64,000 bases of DNA from Amblyomma americanum (Eukaryota; Arthropoda; Arachnida; Ixodida; Ixodidae). Below the pieces are notes generated by a model. That model did not search any database. It saw nothing but the letters and a program-made list of their open reading frames with translations, and was not told the origin of the DNA. Both the position numbers and the translations under genes were made by a program. Shown one piece after another: positions 36,251 to 47,318 of the stretch; positions within the stretch are counted from its first letter, which is position 1, and each line of letters starts with the position of its first letter. The stretch covers positions 75,077,850 through 75,141,849 of the forward strand of contig NC_135507.1 of the NCBI RefSeq assembly GCF_052857255.1, in the 5' to 3' direction.

Positions 36251-36660
36251 GGAGTTGTGGTGCTACAGTGCGGCAGCCAGTGACTGGTCAAAGACGCCTA
36301 ACGGCCCTGAGGGTAAATAAATGAAATAAAAGACACCCTCCTGGACCGGTCTGCTTTGCGTTGCCTCAGGCATGTGCAATTCTTGCGGCCTGTAAGTGCA
36401 TCGGGTAGGATCGAAGTGGGAGGGTGCGAGGGCTGTTCAGAAATTTTTGTCTATCGCACATCTATAAGAGTTTCAGCCACCATATCAGACTCACCCTCGT
36501 CGTTAACACTGCCAGCATTTAAAAAACATCAACTAACGGCGCAACACGGCAGAGTAGTTCGTGCTCTGCTTTTGTGACGACTTTCTTGTTTTCTTTTTAA
36601 TTTGCCATAAAACTTCACAGCTCCACTGTGTAATTCAACCGATTCCTCAAGGTTACTAAT

Positions 36661-38574
36661 TAATGAATTGACGATTACAAAGTGGGGTTCGTATACGTCT
36701 GGCATAGCCTTCATGTTTTGTACAAGCCCCGAGCCACCAAAAGACGAGCTTGCCTTCTTTCGTCCTCGCACTCTTCCGTCTTGCGATGTTAACAATACCC
36801 AATGAAGACAAGAGTAATGCACCGGAATGGCGTGCGGAGCTTGACCTGCCCCCAGCCGGGAGGCATAGAAAATAGAGTCTATGCTCGAGTGTGCAGCAAA
36901 AAGTAAATACTCGTATTAGAAGGCATGCAGCGGAGGTGTTCTTTCGCCCGTCTTACTTGTAGGGTACTACTTATGCGCAAGTTTCTGTTGACCGAGGCAG
37001 CTGTAGGAAGGTGTCAGTATGTTTGCAGGGCAGTAACGCTCTACACAAGGGTGATTCAGACGGAACAGCCTAAGAAATTTGAAATCATAAATATATTTGT
37101 TGACCAAGCAGCGTGTAGTGACGGTATGAAAGAACAAGCAGCCTCCAATTGGCAGAATTAAAACTGCAAATTAATGCCGTCCTGGCACCTGTACGTTTCC
37201 CAGAATATGGCATCTGTTTCAATGTTTATTCTGCCTTTTGACAAGCATCAATTTGCTCTTGCCATCGTGCCTTTTCCTCTACAGACGAAATTTTATCAAA
37301 CCCTAGGCTTATACTGTTCATTCATTCTAGTTAAAAAACTTCAACATATGCAACATTCCTCTGTGCCTCAACATTTTAGCTGGCGGGCTGCTATTCCAAC
37401 ATCGTTGCCGATAGGTACTGAATGATATTTCTTTTGCCTTTCACTTTGAGAAATGTGAGTGGTCCATTGCATGAAAAGAGCGGTGAAAAGCGTCCTTTGC
37501 AGGCCACTGGCATGGAGCAGCGAACATGAAGGTTGCCTAAGACACGTGCCTATGACCTGGTTACACCTATCATAAAGTGAACAAGAGGCGGGGAAGCCCC
37601 AGAGTCCTTGCCAACGTTTCGACAAGACGACTTGTCTTGGCAGAGACGAAGGCGAGCCCTCTTCTCAATGTGTTAAGCGCCCTGATGCTTTCCCCTTCCT
37701 TGTTGACTTTCTGACTATCAAGAACCATCTTCCCAACCTCCTTGGACTGGTATACGCCTGGAGGCCCAGCCGGCTTTTATTGATTACAAGTAGCATTACT
37801 GCAGCCGCTGGTCGCACTTGAGCGGGAGGTCTCCACAGCTCCCTCCCCCGAAAAAAGAGGGCGAAGGACTCACTGCAGCGCCTGGTACCTGTACGGTACA
37901 CGTAGCGCCCTCTGCGGGCTTTCGTGGATCGTCTGTGCCACCAGTTGAACCAGCTTTCCCGGAGGCCTACGGACGGTGGTGCCATTGGAAAGCAGCTCGG
38001 CCAGGGGACCCGGAGGGAGCTGCGGCATGGTGCACGTGTTGTTGGGGCTGGACATGTTGCGGGTGCCGCGGGAACGCTTGCCACGCGCTGAAGAAGATGT
38101 CCGGCCAGGCCCGGCAATGACGCAGTTAGACTCCACTCCGAGGCTAAGTGTCTCCTCACACGCGAAACGCAGCCAAGCATTGCGTGCCTGCTGTCAATCG
38201 AGGGAGCTCTCCTTATTTTATTAATCTGCCTAATTCCGTGGTGGTGTTTCACGTGGAGCCACAGGGCGTGCATTTCTGCAGCGTTTCACGAATCCGGCCA
38301 TGTCAACAGCACGCATGTGGGACAGTGCAGAAATTGAAATACTGGGTCAACGGTACACCCTAAACAGAAAGGAGAAAAAAGCGAGTAAGGTGTGTTTCAC
38401 CACACTGCCTTTTATTAAAGGAAGAGCGCTAGTGGGGAGCTTACTCCCAGTTTACTGCCCTGTAGGCGTATTCTGGTTTAGAGTTCACGCGCCACTGGCG
38501 TAAACACCACAACTATGTAAAGCAATGATAGTACGATGCAGAATGAATGTACAACAGCCATGCACAACTTGTAA
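36661..38574. repeat. Giant tandem repeat, truncated unit D
   Basis: It begins at 'taatgaattgacgattacaa' and follows the unit order through the forkhead-like exon and the 'attaaaggaagagcgctagt' motif. Similarity ends abruptly after 'gccatgcacaacttgtaa' (about 38574). It is the most diverged unit overall. Confidence 0.9.
37874..38087 (-). pseudogene. Forkhead-like exon, copy D (214 bp)
   Basis: Still exactly 214 bp, with a 'cttcttcag' acceptor and CA/GTGAGT donor despite many substitutions. 'PPGKLVQLVAQTIHESP' is unchanged, while the upstream part is altered ('TCTMPQLPPGPLAELLSNG'). It ends 'YRYQALQ'. An open frame and intact splice sites in the most diverged copy suggest past constraint. Confidence 0.45.
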
Positions 38575-39440
38575 CCTGTGAACTTGTAATAAACTATCTG
38601 ATGTTCCAAAAAAAAGTTTGTTAGAATTTCTCTCTTATTGGATACTCGCGGTCGGGAGAGCTCATTATACTTTACATCGTTATACTTTACACCGAACTCT
38701 GCATCGTGACCTTAGCCTTGTAGTCTCTATATTCGCTAAAGCGGACACAAGTGTCCATTTTTTCTACGCACAGCAACAGGGTAGAATATGATAGCTAAAG
38801 CAGTGCCCCATGAGGTCTAACCAGATGGTGCTCTTATTGCCTTTTAGAGTGAAAGCTCATCTTAACGACCAAAGCTGCAAAAGCCGATTCGCCGCTGAAG
38901 CATTGACCTTTACCTCGAAAAATTAATAAAATCAATTTTGCCGCCACTTGGATTCAAACTTGTGGCGGCGTGACTGGTTCAGCTTCGCTGCCGACTGCAC
39001 TATTATTTTTTTAATTTATTGCATGGAAATCCAAACCACTAAGCTACCAAACTTTTATGAGCACGCATACTATTCCGCAATGCAGACACACATCCTCTTG
39101 CCTTCGTGTGCTGTACTCCACCAGCACATCAAAATTTCGGCATACATACACATACGACAAGAATGGGCAACCATTCAGGCGGCCGGCCCTGTGCAGCATA
39201 AAGCCCCCGTTACAAGGCGCACTGATCACTGAACAGTTACTTCGATGAACGAGGTGGCTTTACGTGTCGTTTCATCGTGAGGCTTTTCCACAAATTGAAA
39301 AGTCTAGTCAAAATTAACAGATCGTACGGAATCCCGGAGTCTTTCAGGACAGAAGAGAGCTTTACACTGTAAGGCCAGATCTCAACGTCCTTTTTTATAG
39401 GTGGCAGCAGTATGTTCCATAAAAACATCGCATCACGGGA
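38575..39440. other. Intergenic stretch, no gene recognised
   Basis: AT-rich with no convincing coding frame. A perfect 8-bp stem hairpin (gccgccac / gtggcggc, 14-base loop) lies at about 38940-38970. The minus frame 39237-39428 has no recognisable motif. Confidence 0.45.
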
Positions 39441-40790
39441 TAGTTTGAGTAGCGAATTCTACAAGACCTGTCCACCATTCTCGGTGCCTGTATTGGCTTG
39501 TTCTACCATCCAATTTTATTGTGTAATGTAGACTATAAAATAATTGCAGAAAACTTTTCTTCCCACCAGCAGCTTACGGAGCTCGATTTCGTTATCTCAC
39601 ATCAAGTGTGTGTCTTTCGACGCCGGGGATCCGAACACATATACATATTGCACATTTGGTGTTGGAGTCAATAAAAAATCAGGTCCGTCATGTTGCTCTA
39701 ATTCACATTGATCTTGCGAAGGCCTTTGATATGCTGCGTCATGAGTTCTTGTTTGCAGTCTTGGAAAGTAGAAACATTGGCGTGCATTGCTTAAGGACAT
39801 TAGACTATGCTATAAATAGTTCAATACAAGATTGATCGTAAATCATGAACTTACCAAACCAATTCTACTAGTCTCATCTTTCCGGCAAGGCTGCCCTTTA
39901 TCACCTCTGTTATTTGCTTTATACCTCGAACCATTGTGCAATAGTATCATCAGATCCCAGGCTATTCTAGGATTTTTAATTGATCAGTCAGAAATTAGAA
40001 TTTTAGCCTATGCTGATGATGTCGCCGTTTTCTGTTCTGATAAGAAGAGTGCGCTTGAAGCTTTGCATTCAGCAGCACAGTTCTGTGACTTGTTTGGCGC
40101 GGTTCTAAACTTCCAAAAATTTCAAATAGTTCTGATTGGGTCACTGATACGAATCTAATTGTTTTTGTGGTGTTAGCTGGGACTCTGATTTTCTCAGTAT
40201 ACTGGGGTGCCCGTTCATCAGGTCTGGAATAATGGGTCTTATTGGGAGTCTGCAACGTCTTCTTGGTTGTGAAGCTCGTCTATGCAATGCAAGTGACGCA
40301 CTATGCGAAGAAGTGGATACAGGCGCCGCACAGACTATTCGTCACCTTTGTTTGGTGCTCTCAATGGGAGCCTATGCTTCAAGACAATTTGTTGCTTTCT
40401 CTCGAATCTGGAGGAGTTGGCCTTGTTCACTCTTTTGTTGACAAGCTTGTTGGCCGGTTTTTCATCTTGGAAGCTACAACCAACCCATTTTTGCTAGCGG
40501 TGCTTAGAAGGCGACTGTGTTGTCGCCTTTTTTATCTGCTGCATCAACTGGTCATGGCAGAGAGGGCGCTTTGTGGTGTTTTCTGAAGGATGTTGCTGAT
40601 ACCGTTCATTTCCTGACTGTTCGCCTCTCATTGCAATATTTATCTGACCTGTCAAGGAGGCAGATGACAAAAGCACTAATAAAATCTCTGTTCCCTGTGC
40701 CCACGTACCGGCAGCCTCACCTTGGTTTTATGGACTCGTTTATTGAAGCAAGTTCAGGGTATGTATATTAAACTTGCTGCAAAAACTTCC
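39441..40790 (+). mobile_element. L1/Tx1-like LINE relic (reverse transcriptase and C-terminal part)
   Basis: Fragments in shifted frames: 'NVDYKIIAENF' near 39520, 'SHQVCVF' near 39600, 'IHIDLAKAFDMLRHEF' (39705-39750), 'FRQGCPLSPLLFALYLEPL' (39880-39935), 'ILAYADDVAVF' (40000-40032), then a C-terminal segment 'FVWCSQWEPMLQD' and 'ESGGVGLVHSF' (40350-40440). 'CPLSPLLFALYLEPL' is characteristic of the L1/Tx1 group. Stops and frameshifts between the pieces (about 39640, 39834, 40155) make it dead. Confidence 0.85.
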
Positions 40791-41780
40791 TTTTTTAAAC
40801 TCCACACATCAACTCGGCCCGTCAAGGTCTAGCTTCGCACCAAGGGGAGTTTTGTGCCACGGTCGGTTAACTTTCGCCTTTGTGCGGTGCTTTGTGTGCA
40901 CAACAGCACTGTGCAAATCTCTCTTTTCTTAAACATGATATTTATTACAGTGAAGAAGCCTGCCATGTCTAGTGTTCAGCTGAAATACACTCTCACTCTG
41001 TGCACTGCACATCGTCGTATTCATCAACTTCCATCTGCGGCATGAACAGATCAGATCAGCTTAACCTCAATCAGAGCTTAACATGAGTCTAATATTGCCG
41101 GTAGAAGTGCCGACGACAGAGTAAAGCAAAACAATGAACCAACCAGGCTAAACACAAGATTTCGCACCCCTACTCGGTTTAACTAGGTTAAAACCTACAG
41201 ATATTTTTTTTCGTATTTGCTGCAAAGAGAAAAAACAGACGACACAAATCTCCCAACAAAAGTATTAAAATCTTGGTTTGAGACCATGTGATCACGAAAG
41301 CAAAATTCCACATTTACGCGGACACAATTATCCATTCGCTTCGCCAAACGTGGGCAGCGGAGGTAAACTCCACGGCATACAAACTTGCTCGCACATAAGC
41401 CCAGACAATCTGGGTCGCTCCCGCAATGTGGTGCATGGCGCTGAATTTTCTATATTGTGTGTTGTGTTTTATGGCACATAGGCAACTGAGGCCATCATGC
41501 ACCAAGAACAAGGTATAGGAAAATTTTTTTGTTGAATATTATAGAAATGCAAGAATAATCCTTGCTCTAGCGGCCCTCAAACATTAATATTACCCAGTGA
41601 ACACATACACAAATTTTATAAATGGCTACAAGTAAAAGCTTTAAAGAGGGCCGGGTAACCTCAGTAGCCTTCCTTGGCTGCGGAAGGACATCGAGGCTCC
41701 CAACCAATCAAAATAAAAGCCTCAGCTTTCTTGTCAGGCCTGAGAAATTGCTGAGGTGTACTAAAATTCAAACAAACCAG
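40791..41780. other. Non-coding stretch between LINE relics
   Basis: No gene is seen. It probably includes the 3' flank of the L1/Tx1-like relic on the left and the 3' untranslated part of the minus-strand I-type LINE on the right (from about 41640). Confidence 0.45.
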
Positions 41781-43175
41781 TGGGTAAAAATTTAGAGTCT
41801 CTTGAGAAATCCCGTTTCGTTAAGAAAGCTAAAAACACATGACATATTAACAATTGCATCGTCTCCTAAAAGCAGCGCGGGATGAAAAGGAATGCATTTA
41901 TTATAAAATTCAGTAAAATACGTTTTTCTTATTTCTTTCAGTTCCACACAAGAGAATAAAATATGGTTAACTGTAAGTTCATCTCCACATTGTTGGCAAA
42001 CAGGTTTGTCTTGTTTTGTTAGTAGGAAGTTGTGTGTAAGGTGCATGTGGCCTATTCGGAGACGGCATAAGATCACTTCCTTGAAACGTTCTTGGTGCAC
42101 ACACGACTTAAATTCACCTAAAACTGGTTTTACCAAGTGTAGTTTATTTTCGACCTCATTGTTCCAAGCCGACTGCCATTTTTTTCTTAGTTTGCTTGCT
42201 ACTAATTTCATGCAATCATTAAACGGCATATTTACTTTCATTATTTCCTTGCCACAAGCTTTACCAGCACATACATCTGCTCTCTCATTGCCTTTTATTC
42301 CCACATGACTCGGGACCCAGCAGTTTTATATTTTGTCCTTGAGTTGTGGCAGTTACTATGTTGTGTATGATGTCACCGAGCAGAGGGGAGCTTGCATTTT
42401 TAGAATGGAGAGCTCTAAGTACACTTAAGGAGTCTGTGTAAATAACAGCATTTTTGAGGCTCTCACTTAGTAATTTTTCTATGGTCATCCATACTGCGTA
42501 GCACTCCGCGGTGAAGATGGAGGAACACTGTGGTAGTCTTACTATTTGCTCCGAATTACCTCGCACCACTGCGCTTCCTACGCAACTATCCGTTTTTGAT
42601 CCATCAGTATAAAATTCTGTAAAACTACTGTATTTTTCTTCAAGGGCACGGAATTCTTGTATTATATGTTGCTGTGGAGTTCGCTTTTTACGGAAATGTG
42701 CAAGAGTGAGGTCACAGATTGCAGGAAAATTGAACCATGGAGGCAGTGGACCACGTCTTCGAGCAACGCCAGGTAATGCATCCATTACGCCGAGGTTTTT
42801 GCACTTATCTTCAAAATGCAGGAGAAGTGGCCTTATTGCTAATGGTTTGTTGTTAAATAGTGTTCTAGATGGGCACTTTGTGACTATTTGGTGACAGATA
42901 TGTTTAGGTAGTGAACGGATTTTTAAAACGTACGAGCAAGTGAGCATGGTTCTTCTCTCTGTAAGCGACGGCTCATTGGCTTCCACATAAAGACTGTTTA
43001 TCGGTGACGTTCTGTATGCACCTGTGGAAAGACGCAAGATTAAATTGTGTACTGGGTCTAGCCGTTTAAGGTACGATTGCCTCGCTGACCCATTAACTAT
43101 GCATCCGTAATCTAATGTAGAACGCACGACAGAGCGTGAATTTTCTATAATAGCGCAAGAAATTTTGAACATTAG
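41781..43175 (-). mobile_element. I-superfamily LINE relic: post-RT region, RNase H and C-terminal zinc knuckle
   Basis: Minus frame 43172-42285 has a post-RT segment ('RSTLDYGCIVNGSARQSYL', 'LSTGAYRTSPINSLYVEANE') and an RNase H domain: 'FTEFYTDGSKT' (first Asp), 'FTAECYAVWMTIE' (Glu), 'AVIYTDSLSVLRAL' (Asp). The frame changes near 42310-42325. Minus frame 42304-41792 continues with 'GIKGNERADVCAGKA' (last RNase H motif) and a 'CQQCGDELTVNHILFSC' CCHC-type knuckle. It is 5'-truncated: no endonuclease or RT palm is present. The domain order and wording fit the I clade. Confidence 0.88.
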
Positions 43176-43679
43176 GCGCTCACCACTGATATTCAGTGTC
43201 CATCAGAACTAGTATGCGTGAGAAGAGGAAATATTACACAGGTCTTTGGAGCGCATTTAGTATAGTGTATGCTATCAATATGCGGCTGACAGATGGTGTT
43301 AGTTGATGCTGAGAGCTAAAGATACAAGTACAGGCTTGGTCAAAACTTTCCAGGCAACGGGTCTGCTTTTTTTTCAATGTGGCGGGGGCATTTACGACAC
43401 CCTCGAAGCCCAATAGTGTAGGAGAAGCATCATCCTCGCCTCTCAGAACCTTTTTAGACCCATAGCGGTGTTAAGCGCTGGACAATCCCGCTTCAAAGAA
43501 GACCCTGTGGCCTGGGAGCTTGTGACCAACCCTGTACCTGCAGCGGCGCATAGATCTGCCCAGTTCCCACAGGAAGCATCTAATCTATTCGGCAAAGCCC
43601 CAGAGCAGGAATAGATTTCCGAGGCGCTCAATCGGCGTGACTGTACAGGGTTTTTCCCGACATTACACAATTTTTAAAT
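43176..43679. other. Stretch without recognised gene
   Basis: The minus frame 43443-43670 has no known motif. The local GC content (43440-43640) is higher than in the surrounding satellite-like DNA. Confidence 0.4.
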
Positions 43680-45070
43680 ATAGGCTTCTTGAGTTAGAGA
43701 AGCACTTTTTTTCAGCATAACATAGTCAGCTGTGTAGTAAATCAAAATAAAGCTAAGACGAGCTGACAGGTTGGTATACTAATATTTAGATTGTTAACTA
43801 ATTAACTTTACATGTTAGGCTCCTCAATTATTGAGAGGCGTGTGGCCCACGGTGAAAAGTATCTATATCTATTTTTATATTTTCGAAAGTTCGTTTGTGC
43901 CTGGCGCTGTGGTGCAACAAATTATGGCTATTTAGAGAAGCGTTAGAGAAGCGCTTTTTTTCGGCATAACATAGTCAGCTGTGTAGTATATCATAATAAA
44001 GTGATGACGAGCTGACAGGTTGGTTTACTAATATTTAGATAAACTAATTACTTTACACATTATGCTCCTCAATTATTTAGAGGCATGTAGACCACGGTGA
44101 AAAGTACCTATATCTGTTTTTATATTTTCTAAAGTTCGTTTGCGCCTGGCCCTGCGGTCCAACAAATTATGGTGCTTTTATTCGGCATAACATAGTCGGC
44201 TGTGTAATAAATCAGAATAAAGCTAAGACGAGCTGCCAGGTTGGTTTACTAATATTTATATTGTTAACTAATTAACTTCACACGTTAGGCTCCTCAATTA
44301 CTGAGAGGCATATAGCCCGCGGTGAAAAGTATATCAGTTTTTAGAATTTTGAAAGCTCGTTTGCACCTGGCGCTATGGTCCAACAAATTATGGCTACTTA
44401 GAGAAGCCTTAGAGAAGAGCTTTTTTTCGGCATAACGTAGTCAGCTATGTAGTAAAACATAATAAAGCTAAGACGAGTTGACAGCTTGGCTTACTAATAT
44501 TTAGATTGTTAACTAATTAACTTTACACGTTAGGTTCCTCAATTATTGAGAGGCGTGTAGACCATGGTGAAAAGTATCTATATCTGTTTCTATATTTTCT
44601 AAAGTTCGTTTGGCCTGGTGTTGTAGTCCAACAAATTATGGCTACATAGAGAAGCGTTAGAGAAGTGCCTTTTTTCGGTATAACATAGTCGGCTGTGTAA
44701 TAAGTCAGAATAAAGCTAAGACAAACTGACAGGTTGGTTTACTAATATTTAGATAGTTACCTAATTAACATTTCACATTAGGCTCCTCAATTATTGAGTG
44801 GCATGTAGCACAGGGTGAAAAGTATCTATATCAGTTTTTAGAATTTGGAAAGCTCGTTTGTGCCTGGTGCAATGGTCCAACAAATTATGGCTACTTAGAG
44901 AAGCGTTAGAGAAATGCTTTTTTTTGGCATAACATAGTCAGCTGTGTAGTATATCATAATAAAGCTAGGCGAGCTGAAAGGTTGGTTTATTAATATTTAG
45001 ATAAACTAATTAACTTTACACATTAGGCTCAATTAATGAGAGGCGTGTAGACCACGGTGAAAAGTATCAT
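43680..45070. repeat. About 246-bp satellite array, six copies
   Basis: The word 'cataacatagtc' (with small variants) recurs at 43716, 43965, 44186, 44431, 44679 and 44928, giving spacings of 249, 221, 245, 248 and 249. Each copy also has 'ttggtttactaatatttaga', 'ttaggctcctcaattattga', 'cacggtgaaaagtatctata' and 'caacaaattatggct'. The array ends abruptly at 'gaaaagtatca' (about 45070). One copy (44186) is shortened by about 25 bp. Confidence 0.95.
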
Positions 45071-45099
45071 TTCCTTACGAGACTTAGCTGTATCGAATG

Positions 45100-45621
45100 C
45101 TACTGCAATAAACTATTGCAAATAAAAAGCAAAAACCACGCTTTCAGCAATCGACGAAGCGAGGAGGACATAGTCAACGCAAGAGCAGCACGCCATGCAA
45201 TAAACACCGCGCCACATACAACGCCACAGATTGCAACATAGTACCAGATATCTCCACAATATATTATGCACGCCCTGTACAAGAGGGAACCTGCCCCGAA
45301 GCTTCCTTTCCATGCTGAAACAGGTTCGTGCTCTATATCGAAGCCAAGCTGGCCATGTATGAAGCACCCTGAGCCAAGGAACCCAACGAGTAAGACACAT
45401 GTCCCTAGGTCACTTCCTTCTTTTTGCGGTGACCCGATGGGCTCATATGAGCCGCTTTTGCTAGACAAGTGGACAGATGCATACGCCATGTTGACGATGT
45501 GGATTCCCCAATAATACCGAAAAATTCTGGACAAAAATGCTACTGATTCTTCCGTGAAGCCAACGTCTCCGTCCCACCATAATTTGTTTCTTATGAGTGC
45601 TTCTCGGGAACTTAGTGCCAC
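45100..45621 (-). CDS. Unidentified 173-aa ORF, membrane-like
   Basis: The longest frame outside known elements here. It starts 'MALSSREALIRNKLWWDGDV', with a polar first half and hydrophobic stretches around 'TCVLLVGFLGSGCFIHG', 'YYVAICGVVCGAVFIAW' and 'LKAWFLLFICNSLL' that could be three membrane segments. No family is recognised. It begins right at the edge of the 246-bp satellite array. There is no obvious splice signal or promoter. It may be a chance ORF or a fragment of a repeat-encoded protein. Confidence 0.25.
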   Translation of the reverse strand: MALSSREALIRNKLWWDGDVGFTEESVAFLSRIFRYYWGIHIVNMAYASVHLSSKSGSYEPIGSPQKEGSDLGTCVLLVGFLGSGCFIHGQLGFDIEHEPVSAWKGSFGAGSLLYRACIIYCGDIWYYVAICGVVCGAVFIAWRAALALTMSSSLRRLLKAWFLLFICNSLLQ

Positions 45622-46304
45622 GAGATTGTTGCTGTTATCTCTTGGACGGCAGCCCTAGACCCCTGACCGAAGTATTGTTTGGCTGCAGTGCAAAGTTTGT
45701 TGTGTTTTTTGTTCCCTCCATGCATGATTTCCTGTATCATTTTATGCATTCATGACTTTTGAGGGGCGCCTAATTTTTTTTTTACCTTGCCATCTATCAA
45801 ATGATATTCACTTCCTTATCATCCACCAAATGGCCCCCTTGATTCTCTGCCGACGCCCTAGTGACAGGACGTCACTTGTAATTTTCCAAAAAAATAACCG
45901 CCCATTGTTTTGGGGTTTTTTTTTCAGACACACGAAGAGACGTAGCTTTCAACAGTAGGTCAGATCTTATGAAATGATGAAGAGCACTGATCAGAGCGTA
46001 GAGGCATCGAACCCTCGTGCATAAACTGCGCACGTGCAGCCTGTTTGGTAGCTGCGAATGACTCGCCCAGCCGGAGCGGGGCTTCCTCTCAAGAACGCAG
46101 TCAGTCAGGAGAAGTCAGCTTTCAAGGACAGGCGCTCTCAGCGTCGATGCTTTGCGTCAGGCAACGAAACCAATGAATCTTTTTATTTATTTGAAGGTCA
46201 CTTATTCGTGAAAAAACAAATACTGGAGTCTAGTATAGGCAGAGTGACCAAAGGGCTGGCTGTGCACCCATGCCGAGTGTTTCACTTAAGATGTTCTGCA
46301 CTTT

Positions 46305-46875
46305 TTTTAAAAATAGGCCTTTTGAGTTAGTAGAGCGCTTTTTCACCATTGTATTGCACGCGGCGTAGCGGATTAGACACTAGAGGCGCTAGCTAGTAGG
46401 TTGGTTAATAATTACTAAATAGTTAGTTTTCTAACTTTTATTGTTAGTCTTGTTATTTACTGAGAAGCTTCTAGCTCAGTGTAAGTGAAATCTATATCGA
46501 TTTATAAAATTTCAGAAAGCCAGTTACCCACGGCACTGTCGCCCAACAAATTCTGCCAGCATCGCGACAAATTACATGTGTTTTCGAGAAGGTTGCACAC
46601 AATGCAACCCCTCCAATACGCATGCCTTGTCGGAATGGGCAAAATGTTTTGGACCGCAGTGCCGAGACTAATTGCGTTTTTTAAATAATAAAAACTGATA
46701 TAGATCTTACTTACGGTGTTCTAAAAGCTTCTCAATATATAAGAGACTAAGAGAAATAGTTAGAAAGTTGACAAGTAGCCATCCTATACGCACGTGTTAG
46801 CTGTATTCTGATGTGCTGCACTGCTGCCCATGCTATGCCAAAAAAGTACCCGTCTAACTCAAAAAGCCGTTCGAT
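46305..46875. repeat. Two diverged satellite-related copies in inverted arrangement
   Basis: About 46305-46560 (plus) and 46610-46875 (minus) resemble the 246-bp satellite unit. Both keep 'gagttag..', a 'ctagttagtttctaac'-like part, 'gagaagctt', 'atctatatc' and 'cggcactg.cg.ccaa' words. They point away from each other around a short centre at about 46560-46610. Confidence 0.65.
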
Positions 46876-47318
46876 ACACTAGTTTTAAAGCAATGCAGAA
46901 CTTTCCTCTGTACTTTAAACGCTAGATACGTCACCCTATACTGGGATTTTTTGTGTTCATAAACAAATGTTCCAAGCGCGGGAAACTCAATCATGTTTAG
47001 TGCAGCTAAGTTTTGAAAGACCAGAAAATTTTTACTAGAGGTTCTAGTTCCTAGAGCTGCCACTTCCTACTGTGTTGAGCTGAAGACTAAAAATCACCGC
47101 AGTAATTCCACATTCTAGTATATTGTGTTACTAATCAACACAATTCAATTCACAAAAATAAATCCGCAAGGCTGAATCCTCAGAAATGGGAAGTTTTTAT
47201 TTCTGCTCGAATAAAAAAAAAGCTGAATAAAGTTCTGGAACGTGGCCGTGGCTACCGGGAGTCAAGGAGGAGAAGGATAAACTTTTTTTCTTCGACCAAA
47301 GTAGCAGTTGATGCAGGG

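Larger units (their letters stand above)
28671..36658. repeat. Giant tandem repeat, unit C (about 8 kb, without pogo)
   Basis: It holds all landmarks of A and B except the pogo element. Its right end 'aggttactaattaatgaattg' is the unoccupied TA site. It is more diverged from A and B than they are from each other over most of its length, with small deletions (for example around 35830-35870 and 36780). Confidence 0.95.

Noticed and set aside
42006..42308. Plus-strand ORF antisense to the RNase H LINE
   Set aside because: Shadow of the minus-strand coding sequence.
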